DNA of 64,000 nt from contig NZ_QLNP01000062.1 in NCBI RefSeq assembly GCF_003261175.1, positions 1 through 64,000 on the forward strand, given 5' to 3'. This DNA is from Arthrobacter globiformis (GTDB lineage: Bacteria; Actinomycetota; Actinomycetes; Actinomycetales; Micrococcaceae). Below the pieces are notes generated by a model. It was not told where the DNA came from. It made no database searches and worked only from the letters and a program-made list of their open reading frames with translations. Positions 16,373 to 24,563 of this stretch are shown here, in pieces (the first letter of the stretch is position 1; every line of letters starts with the position of its first letter). Both the position numbers and the translations under genes were made by a program.

Positions 16373-17107
16373 ATGTCGACGGCGACAGAAGACCGCGCGG
16401 ATAACGCGTACGACGGCGGGTTGTCACCCGCCATGCACGAACGCGTCCTTGACGCCGTCGGCGTGGCTATCGCGTCCGGCGCCCTGGCGCCGGGAAGCCG
16501 CCTGACCCTTGAAGGCCTGCAGCAGGAATACGGCGTGTCCCGGACGGTGGCTCGGGACACCATGAAGGTCCTTGAGTCGATGAACCTGGTCTACTCACGC
16601 CGGCGGGTGGGCATCGTGGTGCAGAGTTCGGAGCTGTGGAACGTCTACGACCCCAAACTGGTGCGGTGGCGCCTCGCATCCGATCGCCGGGCGCAACAGT
16701 ACGCCAGCCTCACTGAGCTGCGCATCGCCGTCGAACCCATTGCGGCGGCGGGTGCCGCGCGCCGGGCCAGCGCCGCGGAACGCAGCCAGCTGGTGGCGCT
16801 GGCAGCGGACCTGCGGCGGCTGGGCGAAGCAGGAGAACTGGAGGGCTTCCTGGAGGCGGACATCGCCTACCACCGCCTGCTGCTGAAGAGCTGCGGCAAC
16901 GAGATGTTCTCATCCCTCGAAGGGATGGTGGCCGAAGTGCTCACCAGCCGCACCCACCAGGGGCTCATGCCGTTCAAGCCGCGGCCCGAGGCGCTCGACG
17001 CGCATGAGGAAGCAGCTGCCGCGGTTGCTGCCGGGGACGCCACGGCAGCGGAGCGAGCCGTGCACCACATCCTCGACGAGGTGCGCGAAGCGATGGGGCT
17101 GCACTAG
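16373..17107 (+). CDS. gntR: FadR-subfamily GntR regulator of gluconate genes
   Basis: 244 residues from the ATG at 16373; GGAAAGGCAGGA lies upstream. The N-terminal winged helix reads MHERVLDAVGVAIASGALAP, then LTLEGLQQEYGVSRTVARDT and RRRVGIVV. The C-terminal all-helical FCD domain has ELRIAVEPIAAAGAARRA, DIAYHRLLLKSCGNEMF and DAHEEAAAAVAAGDATAAER, the latter two carrying the histidines and acidic residues of the effector/metal site. It is divergent from gntK-gntP and probably represses them until gluconate is present; the nested palindromes at 16259-16315 are the likely operators. Confidence 0.9.
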   Translation: MSTATEDRADNAYDGGLSPAMHERVLDAVGVAIASGALAPGSRLTLEGLQQEYGVSRTVARDTMKVLESMNLVYSRRRVGIVVQSSELWNVYDPKLVRWRLASDRRAQQYASLTELRIAVEPIAAAGAARRASAAERSQLVALAADLRRLGEAGELEGFLEADIAYHRLLLKSCGNEMFSSLEGMVAEVLTSRTHQGLMPFKPRPEALDAHEEAAAAVAAGDATAAERAVHHILDEVREAMGLH

Positions 17108-17317
17108 GCCTGCTGAATTATTTTCTCTGGCGCCCCGCTCAGGGCGAGGAGCATAATCTTAACGCCGCTCGAATCTTCCATGTGCAGTGCACGCGAGCGG
17201 ATAATTCACCGGCTGGCCCATCGGGCTGCCGACATTTGGGGAAGGTGGGCCTGCTCGGTCCGCTGCTTCCTGCCCTTACCGAAATGGAACACCGGTCTCA
17301 GAGGGTTGAGAAGAGAA

Positions 17318-17848
17318 ATGTTGTATCGCAGCAAAACAGGATTGATCTCCATGGCCGCGGCTGCTGGATTGGCCGCGGGACTTGCGCCCGGCGCCGCCTA
17401 CGGGAGCTCCGCAAATGATGACGACGACCATGACTCGAAGCTGACCTCGCAGCAGCGCAAGCTGGTCAGGACACTGAAGGATGTCACCGAGGACTACCGT
17501 TCGCTGGAAGAAGCGATGGAGGACGGTTACAAGAAGGCGTCCGAATGCGTGGACAAGCCGGGTGTTGGAGCGATGGGATTCCATTACGCCAAGAACTCAC
17601 TGATCGATGGCAAGACCGATGCCCGCAAGCCCGAAGTGCTGGTGTACACGCCCAACAAGGACGGCCGGTACAAGCTGGTGGCCGTCGAGTTCCTCTCCAC
17701 AGCCAAGACGAGGCCTGGGATCGCAGGCCTGAAATTCGAGAATGGCCCGTTCCCCGGGACTTTCGCCCTGCACGCCTGGGTTTGGCGGGACAATCCCGAC
17801 GGCATGTTCGCGGCCTACAACCCGGACCTCAAGTGCCCGAAGAAGTAG
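17318..17848 (+). CDS. Secreted conserved hypothetical protein
   Basis: 176 residues from the ATG at 17318. It opens with a Sec-type signal (basic LYRSKTGLIS, hydrophobic MAAAAGLAAGLAPG, cleavage near AYGSS). The mature part begins with DDDDHDSK, then a helix (LVRTLKDVTEDYRSLEEAME) and a beta-rich domain with YKKASECVDKPG, AMGFHYAKNSLIDG, KPEVLVYTP, FALHAWVWRDNPDGMFAAYN and a terminal C-P. The arrangement HxxHxW...NPxGxFxxxNP is shared by a widespread family of uncharacterised exported bacterial proteins. Two cysteines may form a disulfide. Palindromic repeat copy 5 lies just downstream. Confidence 0.82.
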   Translation: MLYRSKTGLISMAAAAGLAAGLAPGAAYGSSANDDDDHDSKLTSQQRKLVRTLKDVTEDYRSLEEAMEDGYKKASECVDKPGVGAMGFHYAKNSLIDGKTDARKPEVLVYTPNKDGRYKLVAVEFLSTAKTRPGIAGLKFENGPFPGTFALHAWVWRDNPDGMFAAYNPDLKCPKK

Positions 17849-17851
17849 CCC

Positions 17852-17899
17852 AAGACTGGCGGGAGGCCGGCAGTTTGCCGGCCTCCCGCCGTCGTACTT
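17852..17899. repeat. Palindromic intergenic repeat, copy 5
   Basis: A perfect inner stem GGCGGGAGGCCGGCA (17858-17872) pairs with 17876-17890. The right arm continues CGTCGTACTT as in copy 4, while the left outer arm has lost bases. It lies between convergent genes. Confidence 0.8.
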
Positions 17900-17904
17900 T
17901 CGCT

Positions 17905-18072
17905 CTACCAGAGCCGGGCGCTGGAGTAGGGCATGCTGGGCAGGTCTCCCGCGCTCCACGACTCATGGGAACGGACCCGCGGATGGTGTCCCCGGCCGTC
18001 CGTGAGGACGGAGCGGACGGTGGCGGTGACAACCCAAAGTCCGGTGAGAAGCAGGATAACGAGCAGTGCCAT
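17905..18072 (-). CDS. Small single-TM membrane protein
   Basis: 55 residues from an ATG with GAGG 10 bp upstream. An N-terminal membrane helix (MALLVILLLTGLWVVTATVR) is followed by a short polar tail (RGHHPRVRSHESW, then SSARLW). Proteins of this type are common and usually uncharacterised. It converges on the secreted-protein gene. Confidence is moderate because of its size. Confidence 0.55.
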   Translation of the reverse strand: MALLVILLLTGLWVVTATVRSVLTDGRGHHPRVRSHESWSAGDLPSMPYSSARLW

Positions 18073-18183
18073 GGTGTTTGTGCCTCGAGTGGTTGTGTGC
18101 GGATGGGGTGAGTTCAGTGTCCGCGGCCCGCGTGTGAGCAAGCGTGTGAACGCCCGCTGACTCCGCGGAAGGCCGGGGCTAAA

Positions 18184-20037
18184 ATGGCGCGTATGGCCGA
18201 TAGCACCATTCGGCTCCTCGGTCCGCCGGCGATCGAGTCCACTGGCCCCTCTCCCCCGCAGCCCAGGGGCCGCAAGGCCTGGGCTGTGCTGGCCTACCTT
18301 GCGCTCCAGCCGGACGGAGCCGGACGGTCGCGGCTAGCCATGCTGCTGTTTCCCGACGCCGCCGATCCCCTCGGCGCCCTGCGCTGGAACCTCTCCGAGC
18401 TGCGGCGGACGCTCGCAGGTGTAACGCTCGACGGCGATCCGCTGCGGCTGGCGCTGCAGCCCCCGTGGCGTTGCGACGCCGTCGAACTCGTCGGGGCGGG
18501 CGCCATCCCCCGCCCCGACCCGCACAGCCTGGATGGCCAGCTGCTGGAGGGCCTGTCCTTTGCCGATTGCCCGGTGTTCGATTCCTGGCTGGCGGACCAG
18601 CGCTACCGGCTGGAGAACTGTGCTCAGTCACTGCTCTACGAGTCCTCAGTGTCAGCGCTGGCCTCCGGTGATCCCCGCGAGGCGGCGGAGCTGGCCACGC
18701 GTGCGCTGCAGCGGGACCCGTTCCACACCGACTGCAACGCCGTGCTGGTCCGGGCGCTGGTGGCGGTCGGTGAGCACCGGCATGCCCGCGAGCACGTGGC
18801 CAAGTGCGCCGACCTTTACCGCGACGAGCTGGCCCTGCCGCTGCCGCCGGAAATCCGCAGCGCACTGTCGGGTGCGGCCCCGGAGGCCGACCCTGGGATT
18901 CCCGCCACCGTAACGACGGTCCGGTCCTATCTCGACGCCGGCGGCGCCTCTCTCTCGGCCGGAGCCGTGGACCGGGGGCTGGATCAGCTGCGGCTCGCCG
19001 TCGTCCTGGCCCAGCGCACCCCCGACCGGCACCTGCTCGCCGAGTCGCTGGTCACGCTCGCCGGGGCGATGATCCATCAGGCCGGTGGCCGGGGTGCGGA
19101 GGTGGCGGATTTCCTGCACCGGGCGCTGTCAGCCGAGGCCCCGGCGGCGGGTGCGCCGTCGGCGGCGGCGCCGTCGGAAAAGTACGACGGCGCGTCCCCC
19201 ACTGCGGCGGCTGCCTACCGCGAGCTGGGGTACCTGTCCGTCCAGCGCGGCGTTCCGGACCGGGCGGCGGGCTGGCTGGAGCGGGCCGCCGTGGCCGCCG
19301 CGGGATTCACTGACGAGCAGGCCCGGGTGCTGGCGATCCAGGGAATGCTGGCGTCGGACACCGCACGTTATGGCGACGCGGTGGAGGCGCTGACCGCGTC
19401 CGTCAGGCTGGCCCGGGAAGCGCGGAACCGCCGGCAGCTGGCGTTCAGCAGCGCGCTCCTGGGCCGCGTGTGGCTGCTGCGCGGGGAGCTGGAACCGGCG
19501 GCCGAGGCCCTGGACCGCGCACTGGGGTGGATCCTCGCCGAGCACTGGACAGCGTTCGAGCCGTTTGTGGCCGGGGTACGCGGCGAAACCTACCTGGCAG
19601 CGGGAGACCTCGAGGCTGCGGCGGAAATGATCGACCGCTCCTGGGTGATGGCAGACCTGGCCGGGGACCACTGCTACATGGCCCTCGCGGCAGGGGCCGA
19701 AGCGCGTCTGTTCCTGGCGCACGGCGACCTTGCCGCGGCACAGCACTGGGTGGACCGAGGAATGGAGCCCAAGCCCTGGTACCTCTGGTATTCGGCCCGG
19801 CTGCTGGACGTTGCGGCGGAGGTGGCCATCGCGGCAAAGTCTGAACGCGCCGTCGAAGTGGTTGAGCGACTCGGGGCGCTCGCCAGCCGGAGCGGGATGC
19901 GCGAGTTCGTGGTGCGGGCGCAGTCCCACCGCGCCGTCCTCGGCGACGAGGCGGCGGCCCAGGCCGTCCCCTGGCTGGCGAAGGAGATCGACAACCCTGC
20001 GCTAACCTCATTCCTGGCAGCCCGCGGCCAGCTCTGA
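18184..20037 (+). CDS. AfsR/SARP-family transcriptional regulator
   Basis: 617 residues. Residues about 5-95 form the OmpR-like winged helix of SARPs (STIRLLGPPAIE, then GRKAWAVLAYLAL and DPLGALRWNLSELRRTL). Residues about 100-230 form the bacterial transcriptional activator domain (CDAVEL, RYRLENCAQSLLYESSVSAL, then AAELATRALQRDPFHTDCN and LVRALVAVGEHRHAREH). The remaining 380 residues are alanine-rich helical repeats of TPR type, without the NB-ARC ATPase found in AfsR itself. It therefore resembles SARP-TPR regulators. No biosynthetic cluster is adjacent, so the target is unknown. Confidence 0.88.
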   Translation: MARMADSTIRLLGPPAIESTGPSPPQPRGRKAWAVLAYLALQPDGAGRSRLAMLLFPDAADPLGALRWNLSELRRTLAGVTLDGDPLRLALQPPWRCDAVELVGAGAIPRPDPHSLDGQLLEGLSFADCPVFDSWLADQRYRLENCAQSLLYESSVSALASGDPREAAELATRALQRDPFHTDCNAVLVRALVAVGEHRHAREHVAKCADLYRDELALPLPPEIRSALSGAAPEADPGIPATVTTVRSYLDAGGASLSAGAVDRGLDQLRLAVVLAQRTPDRHLLAESLVTLAGAMIHQAGGRGAEVADFLHRALSAEAPAAGAPSAAAPSEKYDGASPTAAAAYRELGYLSVQRGVPDRAAGWLERAAVAAAGFTDEQARVLAIQGMLASDTARYGDAVEALTASVRLAREARNRRQLAFSSALLGRVWLLRGELEPAAEALDRALGWILAEHWTAFEPFVAGVRGETYLAAGDLEAAAEMIDRSWVMADLAGDHCYMALAAGAEARLFLAHGDLAAAQHWVDRGMEPKPWYLWYSARLLDVAAEVAIAAKSERAVEVVERLGALASRSGMREFVVRAQSHRAVLGDEAAAQAVPWLAKEIDNPALTSFLAARGQL

Positions 20038-20103
20038 CGCTCGCCGCTGTTCACCTGCGCCGAAGGTTGGGGCACAGCGTTCCAGCACACCCGGGTTAAC
20101 AAA

Positions 20104-20133
20104 AGCAGGGCCCGTCCGAAGACGGGCCCTGCT
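20104..20133 (-). terminator. Rho-independent terminator of cspA
   Basis: A perfect 13-bp stem (20104-20116 with 20121-20133) is followed on the minus strand by TTTTGTT. It lies 31 bp after the cold-shock gene stop. Confidence 0.85.
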
Positions 20134-20164
20134 CGAAACCTAACGGTCCCGGTTATCTAAGAAA

Positions 20165-20368
20165 TTAGATAGCCTGGATGTTTACGGCCTGGGGACCCTT
20201 GGGGCCCTGCTCGGTTTCGAAGGAGACCTTCTGGTTCTCTTCGAGGGAGCGGAAGCCGGAGGAGTTGATCGCGGAGTAGTGCGCGAAAACGTCCTGCGAG
20301 GAGTCGTCCGGGGAGATGAAGCCGAAGCCCTTTTCAGCGTTAAACCATTTGACGGTACCAGTAGCCAT
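20165..20368 (-). CDS. cspA: Cold-shock protein, CspA family
   Basis: 67 residues, a single OB-fold. The RNA-binding motifs [16 protein letters not shown] (RNP1) and DVFAHYSAI (RNP2) are intact, ending with [11 protein letters not shown]. It acts as an RNA chaperone that keeps mRNA single-stranded. AAGGACAAAAAT lies just before the ATG. The next gene upstream is more than 230 bp away, which leaves room for the long leader typical of cold-shock mRNAs. A possible -35 TTGACT lies at 20512-20517, but the matching -10 is weak. A strong terminator follows. Confidence 0.95.
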   Translation of the reverse strand: MATGTVKWFNAEKGFGFISPDDSSQDVFAHYSAINSSGFRSLEENQKVSFETEQGPKGPQAVNIQAI

Positions 20369-20601
20369 TATTTTTGTCCTTCGTGAAGGTGGAGGAACTG
20401 TCCCGACTTTCGGGTCCTCCGGTGTGGGGTGTTCAAAACCGCTACTTCAGAAGAACGCGGACTTTCGACCGCGCGTACTGCCTGAACTACACAATGCAAA
20501 CACAACAACGAAGTCAACTCTACAGGACATTTACCCGGCCCGACGACAAACTTGCAGCATCAAGCAATTGAGACCCTCATCACGGGAGGAGCAGCTGCGA
20601 T

Positions 20602-20949
20602 CTACTCCTGCCCTTTCCTGTCCAGCGCCGGGCTGTACGCCGTGTATCCGGGACGCAGCCGGACGGACCGGTCGCCGAGCACCGCAATGTCCTCCCACAT
20701 CACAAAAAAGGATCCGCGGTGCCGCCACCGCAGCAGCTGAGGCAGCGGCCACGGCTGCGTGAGGCTGTTCCGCTCGTAGCCCATGAACGACGACCAACTG
20801 TGCGGGCTGACCACCAGGCCAAGCAGCCGGGCGTCGGCCATCAGCCGGTGCGGGGCGCCGTCCACCACGAACCGGGCGTCGGCCACGCGCCCAAGCCGCA
20901 CGCCGTCGTCGTCATGCACCGGAGTACCCAAGAGATCACCGAGGATCAC
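20602..20949 (-). CDS. PRC-barrel-like protein
   Basis: 115 residues from a GTG at 20949. GGGAGG lies 5 bp upstream, inside the end of the preceding gene, giving a 14-bp overlap that suggests translational coupling. VILGDLLGTPVHDDDGVRLG, then RVADARFVVDGAPHRLMADA and LLGLVV form a PRC-barrel type beta fold. A tail with SWSSFMGYERNSLTQPWPLP, LLRWRHRGSF and WEDIAVLGDRSVRL follows. The last gene of an operon with an Nramp-like transporter and a lipoprotein; the function is unknown. Confidence 0.72.
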   Translation of the reverse strand: MILGDLLGTPVHDDDGVRLGRVADARFVVDGAPHRLMADARLLGLVVSPHSWSSFMGYERNSLTQPWPLPQLLRWRHRGSFFVMWEDIAVLGDRSVRLRPGYTAYSPALDRKGQE

Positions 20950-21376
20950 GGCGGCCTCCCGGAATCCGGGCGATAATCTTGTCGCGGATCCAGCGCTCCA
21001 CCCAGTCGGCGTCCAGTCCCTGGCCGCTGACACCGAGCCGGACCACCACGCCGACGTCGGCAACGTCCGTCCACGGGACCCGGATCAGCCGGGACGACGG
21101 CGGCCTGCCGCCAAAGATGCGTGTCCCCAGCACGGGGCCGGTGAGCAGTGCGGTGAGAACCGGGGCCGGTGTTCCTGGCGGGATCACCGTCCCCATAGGA
21201 GTCTCAGGTTCGCCCTCGGGGGCGCCGAGTTCGAGGTCGTCGACGGTAGTGACGGGAACGCCGTCGCTGTCCAGGACCTGGCGGTCCAGCAGGTGGAGCT
21301 GGGCGTCCAGTGTCTGCCCGGCAACCGGAGGAACCGGGGCCAAGGGACCAGGGCCCAGCGGGCGGGGCGTCTTCAT
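20936..21376 (-). CDS. PRC-barrel-like protein
   Basis: 146 residues. The ATG overlaps the stop of the transporter gene as ATGA (21373-21376). After a proline-rich start, DAQLHLLDRQVLDSDGVPVT, then TVDDLELG matches the opening of PRC-barrel domains. The C-terminal part (SSRLIRVPWTDVADVGVVVR, then LDADWVERWIRDKIIARIP) is predicted helical and may bind its neighbour. Pairing of two PRC-barrel proteins with an Nramp-like transporter recurs in actinobacteria and suggests a regulatory or coupling role. Confidence 0.75.
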   Translation of the reverse strand: MKTPRPLGPGPLAPVPPVAGQTLDAQLHLLDRQVLDSDGVPVTTVDDLELGAPEGEPETPMGTVIPPGTPAPVLTALLTGPVLGTRIFGGRPPSSRLIRVPWTDVADVGVVVRLGVSGQGLDADWVERWIRDKIIARIPGGRRDPR

Positions 21377-22599
21377 GCGCCGGCTCCTGTCACGATCATC
21401 AGCGGGATGGCCGCCAGCGAGGCCACGAGGATCACCACGAGGTAGATCATGGCCACCACATTCACGCCGCGGCCGTTGACGTGCCTTCCCATGTATTGGG
21501 GGTCATTGGCCACAATCAGGATGGGCAGGTATGTCAGCGGCAGCGCAACTGCGGAGAACACCACGGAGTATTCGGTGACGAGCACTGGGTCCACGCCCGT
21601 GGCCAGCACCCCGAGGCCCACCAGCAGGCATATGATCATGGCCAGATGGAACCGTGCCGCCTGCGCCGGTGCACGGAACTTGCCCCAGGACCAGCCAAAG
21701 AACTGCGCCAGTGTGTAGCCGCTGGACAGCGTCGTCTCCAGCGCGGCGCCGAACGTCGCGGCCACAATGCCAAGAAGGACGACGGCGAGCCCCAGTTTCC
21801 CGGCACCCTCCGCCACCGGAAGGATCACCTGGGAGAGGGACGTGACGGAGATTCCGGCCGGAAGGAGCACGACGGCGGCGCACCCGGCGATCGCGACGGA
21901 CAGCAGCCCGCCGAGCGGGAACCCCACCAGGACGTTGATCCGCGACTGGATCAGGTCCTTGATTTTCCACCCTTCCTCCACAGCGCCGGAGGAGAAGAAG
22001 AACACCTCGTACGGTGTCATCGCGGCGCCGAACAGGGCGATGGCGAAGTACCAGTAGGTGGCGCCGGTTTCCTCGGCCGGAACGGCGGGGATGGCCTGGC
22101 TGGCCAGGTTGCCCCAGTCCGGCTTGAGCAGGAACAGTGCCACGGCGAACACGATCAGGGTCAGGCCAAGGAGCCCGGTGACGTTTTCCATGATGGAGAA
22201 CTTGACCCGCCAGATCACCAGCCATACCGCCACCGCCGCCAGCGGAATCCAGAGCAGGTAATTGACGCTGCTGGCCAGCTGCAGGGCCAGTGCGATGCCG
22301 CCGATTTCCGCTGTGACCGTCATCAGGTTGATGAGGAAGGAGGCGGAGAGGTTCGCCAGTCCGGCCCGCGGCCCCAGCCGTTCGCGGATCACCTCGAAGG
22401 TGGCCCGGCCGGAGGCGGCCGCCACCCGACCGGACATGTTGGCGAACACGCAGATCCCCACGACGCCGACCGCCACCACCCAGATGAGGGACAGTCCGAA
22501 CCGGGATCCGACGACGGCGTTGGTCACCAGGTCGCCGATGTCCACGAAGCCGCCGATGGCCGTCAGGATGCCGAGGGCGACGCCGAGCAGGCGCTTCAT
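21373..22599 (-). CDS. Nramp-family divalent metal transporter, non-canonical
   Basis: 408 residues, about 11 membrane segments. Family features include VTNAVVGSRFGLSLIWVVAV, ASFLINLMTVTAEIGGIALA, FGAAMTPYEVFFFSSGAVEE and a C-terminal half typical of Nramp. The metal site differs from the canon: TM1 reads DIGD where classical MntH has DPGN, and TM6 reads MTPYEV where the classical motif is MPH. The substrate therefore need not be Mn or Fe; Mg or another ion is possible. ATGA overlaps link it to the lipoprotein upstream and the PRC-barrel protein downstream. Confidence 0.85.
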   Translation of the reverse strand: MKRLLGVALGILTAIGGFVDIGDLVTNAVVGSRFGLSLIWVVAVGVVGICVFANMSGRVAAASGRATFEVIRERLGPRAGLANLSASFLINLMTVTAEIGGIALALQLASSVNYLLWIPLAAVAVWLVIWRVKFSIMENVTGLLGLTLIVFAVALFLLKPDWGNLASQAIPAVPAEETGATYWYFAIALFGAAMTPYEVFFFSSGAVEEGWKIKDLIQSRINVLVGFPLGGLLSVAIAGCAAVVLLPAGISVTSLSQVILPVAEGAGKLGLAVVLLGIVAATFGAALETTLSSGYTLAQFFGWSWGKFRAPAQAARFHLAMIICLLVGLGVLATGVDPVLVTEYSVVFSAVALPLTYLPILIVANDPQYMGRHVNGRGVNVVAMIYLVVILVASLAAIPLMIVTGAGA

Positions 22600-23063
22600 T
22601 TCCCGCCCACTTTCGACTTCAGCCCGCTCAGGGCGTCCTCTGCCGCAGCGAGCGCCCGGTTCCCGTCCGAAAGGGACGGCCCGCCGTCGTCGGACAACAC
22701 GGCGTCCCGCGCGGTGGTGAGGCCGGCGGCGGAACTGTCCAGAACCTTCAACGCGTCCTCCCGCACCTGACGGTCCTTCGGGGAGGCAGGTGAGAGCCGC
22801 AGGACGGTGTCGCGGCTGGTCTGCAGTTCCTTGAGGGCGTCCTCGAGAGCGGTGGAAGTGGCGGCGCGGGTGAGCTTGCCGTCCGCGTCCTGTCGGATGG
22901 CGAGCCTGGCTGTGGCAATGGCAGAGGCGCTGTCCTCGGCGGCGGTGGACACGGTGTCCGTGAGGGTGCCTGAGCAGGAGGTGAGGACGGCGAGCGCCCC
23001 GAGACAGGCAATGCCGAGGAGTGCCCGGCGGCCCGTCCGCGCTCCGGCTGGCCTGGTCAGCAC
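22596..23063 (-). CDS. Lipoprotein, helical
   Basis: 155 residues. A signal sequence (RRALLGIACLGALAVLTSC) ends in a lipobox LTSC at Cys about 30, so the mature protein is lipid-anchored on the outer face of the membrane. The rest is strongly helical (ASAIATARLAIRQDADGKLT, LEDALKELQTSRDTVL, ALAAAEDALSGLKSKVG). It is the first gene of a four-gene operon with the Nramp-like transporter, which it overlaps by ATGA, and two PRC-barrel proteins. An accessory role in metal uptake is an inference from position. Confidence 0.75.
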   Translation of the reverse strand: MLTRPAGARTGRRALLGIACLGALAVLTSCSGTLTDTVSTAAEDSASAIATARLAIRQDADGKLTRAATSTALEDALKELQTSRDTVLRLSPASPKDRQVREDALKVLDSSAAGLTTARDAVLSDDGGPSLSDGNRALAAAEDALSGLKSKVGGK

Positions 23064-23329
23064 CTTTCCTCCAGCCTCCGGGCAGGCCCGGATCGTCCGA
23101 ATCGCCGCACTGCAGACAGCCTCACATTTAGTTGCCTTGAGCTAGGTATAGCACTGCGGGCCGGCAAACAGCAGAGCGCCGAGTGGTGAAATTGGCGGGG
23201 CTGCCTGGCCTTTGGGCCGGCTCGTGGCGGTGGCCGGGGCCGGCGGCCGGGCGTATGATCCGGGGCATGGGATGGCACACCGCCATTCCCACATCATCTG
23301 CCCGAGCCCTGCTACCCGGAGGCGCACCG

Positions 23330-23716
23330 ATGGAAATGCCCAAAGCGACCGAGGCTGACAAGGAGCACTTCCGGGCCGTGGTGCCTGACCGTCCGGAAGT
23401 GGTCATCAAGCCGATGTTCGGGAACCTCGGGGCGTTCGTCAACGGCAACATGTTCGCCGGGCTGTTCGGGCCGACCATCGGCATCAAGCTCTCCGACGAG
23501 GACCGGGAGGCGCTCGAGTCCGGGGAGCGCACAGTTCCCTTCGGTCCCGCCGAGCGCCCCATGGGCGGGTACACAGGCCTGCCGGAGATCTGGAACGAAG
23601 AGGGCGAGGGCGACGACGCCCGGGCCAGGGCCTGGACGGAGAAGGCGTTCACGTACGTCGCCAGCCTGCCGCCCAAGGCCGCGAAGGAGCCCAAGCCCAG
23701 GACCCCCAAGAAGTAG
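23330..23716 (+). CDS. TfoX/Sxy N-terminal domain protein
   Basis: 128 residues from the ATG at 23330 with GGAGG 7 bp upstream. The core VVIKPMFGNLGAFVNGNMFA, then GLFGPTIGIKLSDEDREAL matches the TfoX N-terminal domain (MFGG.g.y..g.mf). The tail is lysine-rich (AAKEPKPRTPKK). In gamma-proteobacteria TfoX/Sxy activates competence; actinobacterial single-domain members have no established function. Only 2 bp separate its stop from the start of a truncated monooxygenase frame. Confidence 0.82.
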   Translation: MEMPKATEADKEHFRAVVPDRPEVVIKPMFGNLGAFVNGNMFAGLFGPTIGIKLSDEDREALESGERTVPFGPAERPMGGYTGLPEIWNEEGEGDDARARAWTEKAFTYVASLPPKAAKEPKPRTPKK

Positions 23717-23718
23717 CG

Positions 23719-23778
23719 ATGTCCCCGTCATCGGCCGCCGCGCAGGAAATCGACGCTCTGGTCATCGGCGCGGGGGCG
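23719..23778 (+). pseudogene. 5' fragment of an FAD-dependent monooxygenase gene
   Basis: An ATG at 23719 opens a frame whose first 20 codons end with IDALVIGAGA, the start of the Rossmann FAD-binding motif GxGxxG at the very N-terminus, as in Baeyer-Villiger and related flavin monooxygenases. The frame is then interrupted exactly where the palindromic element at 23791 begins and stops at 23803. None of the remaining coding sequence is present nearby. This is best read as a gene truncated by a deletion or by insertion of the repeat. Confidence 0.6.
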
Positions 23779-23790
23779 TTAGTAACTGCA

Positions 23791-23849
23791 ACGCGGGGTC
23801 ACTAAGCGCCCAATTTGGAGCCTTCATTGGGCGCTATGTGACCCCGCGT
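23791..23849. repeat. Palindromic element of a second type
   Basis: Arms of 23 bp starting ACGCGGGGTCAC (23791-23813) and ending GTGACCCCGCGT (23827-23849) are inverted copies with two mismatches around a 13-nt loop. The sequence is unrelated to the CGACGGCGGG family. It lies at the truncation point of the monooxygenase fragment and before the response-regulator stop, where it can also terminate that convergent transcript. Confidence 0.7.
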
Positions 23850-23879
23850 CGGTTTATTGGTGACAGACTCCGTCAGGGA

Positions 23880-24563
23880 TCAGCTGCCGAGGAGCCGGCG
23901 TTCGTGGGCGAAGGCGATCAGCTGCAGACGGGTCCGCAGTTCCAGCTTGTCAAGCACGCTGCGGAGGTGCGTCTTGATAGTGGCTTCGGAGACGAACAGG
24001 CCCTCGGCCATTTCGCCATTTGTGAGTCCCTTCGCGGCGAGGAGAAACACGTCCCGCTCCCGGACGGAGAGGACATCGAGGACCGAGAGGTCCGGCCCTG
24101 CAATAGGCGTCCGTCTCGCTGCGTGTTCGAAAAGGGAATGGACTGAGCCGGGTGCGATGACGGAGTACCCGGAGTGGACGGTCCGTATGGCGGCCAGCAA
24201 AAACTCCGGCTCGGCGCTCTTGAGAAGGTAGCCGCTGGCCCCGGCTTGAACTGCATCCACGACGGCCTGGTCGCGGTTGAAGGTGGTCAGCGCAATGATC
24301 CTCGGCTTGTCGGAGTGCTCGGCTTCGGCCAGACTCATGATCCTGCGGGTTGCGCCGACCCCGTCCAGTACAGGCATGCGCAAGTCCATGAGCATCACAT
24401 CCGGACGGAGTTCGGACGCCAGGCTCACGGCGTGCTCCCCGTCGGCGGCCTCCCCGGAGAACTCCATGTCGTTCTGGCTTTCGACGAGCATGCGGATGCC
24501 TGCCCGGAACAACGGCTGGTCATCGACCAGGGCGACTCTGATACGCGCCGCGGCATCAGCCAT
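23880..24563 (-). CDS. NarL/LuxR-type response regulator
   Basis: 227 residues from the ATG at 24563, overlapping the end of the kinase gene by 8 bp. The receiver domain has VALVDDQPLFRAG (acid pocket), VMLMDLRMPVLDG (phospho-acceptor Asp), LTTF and SGYLLKSAEP (Lys). The C-terminal LuxR helix-turn-helix reads LSVRERDVFLLAAKGLTNGE, then SEATIKTHLRSVLDKL. It forms a two-component system with the kinase that precedes it. The target promoters are not evident. Confidence 0.92.
   Translation of the reverse strand: MADAAARIRVALVDDQPLFRAGIRMLVESQNDMEFSGEAADGEHAVSLASELRPDVMLMDLRMPVLDGVGATRRIMSLAEAEHSDKPRIIALTTFNRDQAVVDAVQAGASGYLLKSAEPEFLLAAIRTVHSGYSVIAPGSVHSLFEHAARRTPIAGPDLSVLDVLSVRERDVFLLAAKGLTNGEMAEGLFVSEATIKTHLRSVLDKLELRTRLQLIAFAHERRLLGS

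Noticed and set aside
10166-17899. Palindromic repeats as IS element ends or attachment sites
   Set aside because: No transposase, integrase or target-site duplication accompanies any copy; they are better explained as REP-like terminator repeats.
21310-22770. 486-codon plus-strand frame opposite the Nramp-like gene
   Set aside because: Low-complexity shadow of a strongly supported transporter gene.
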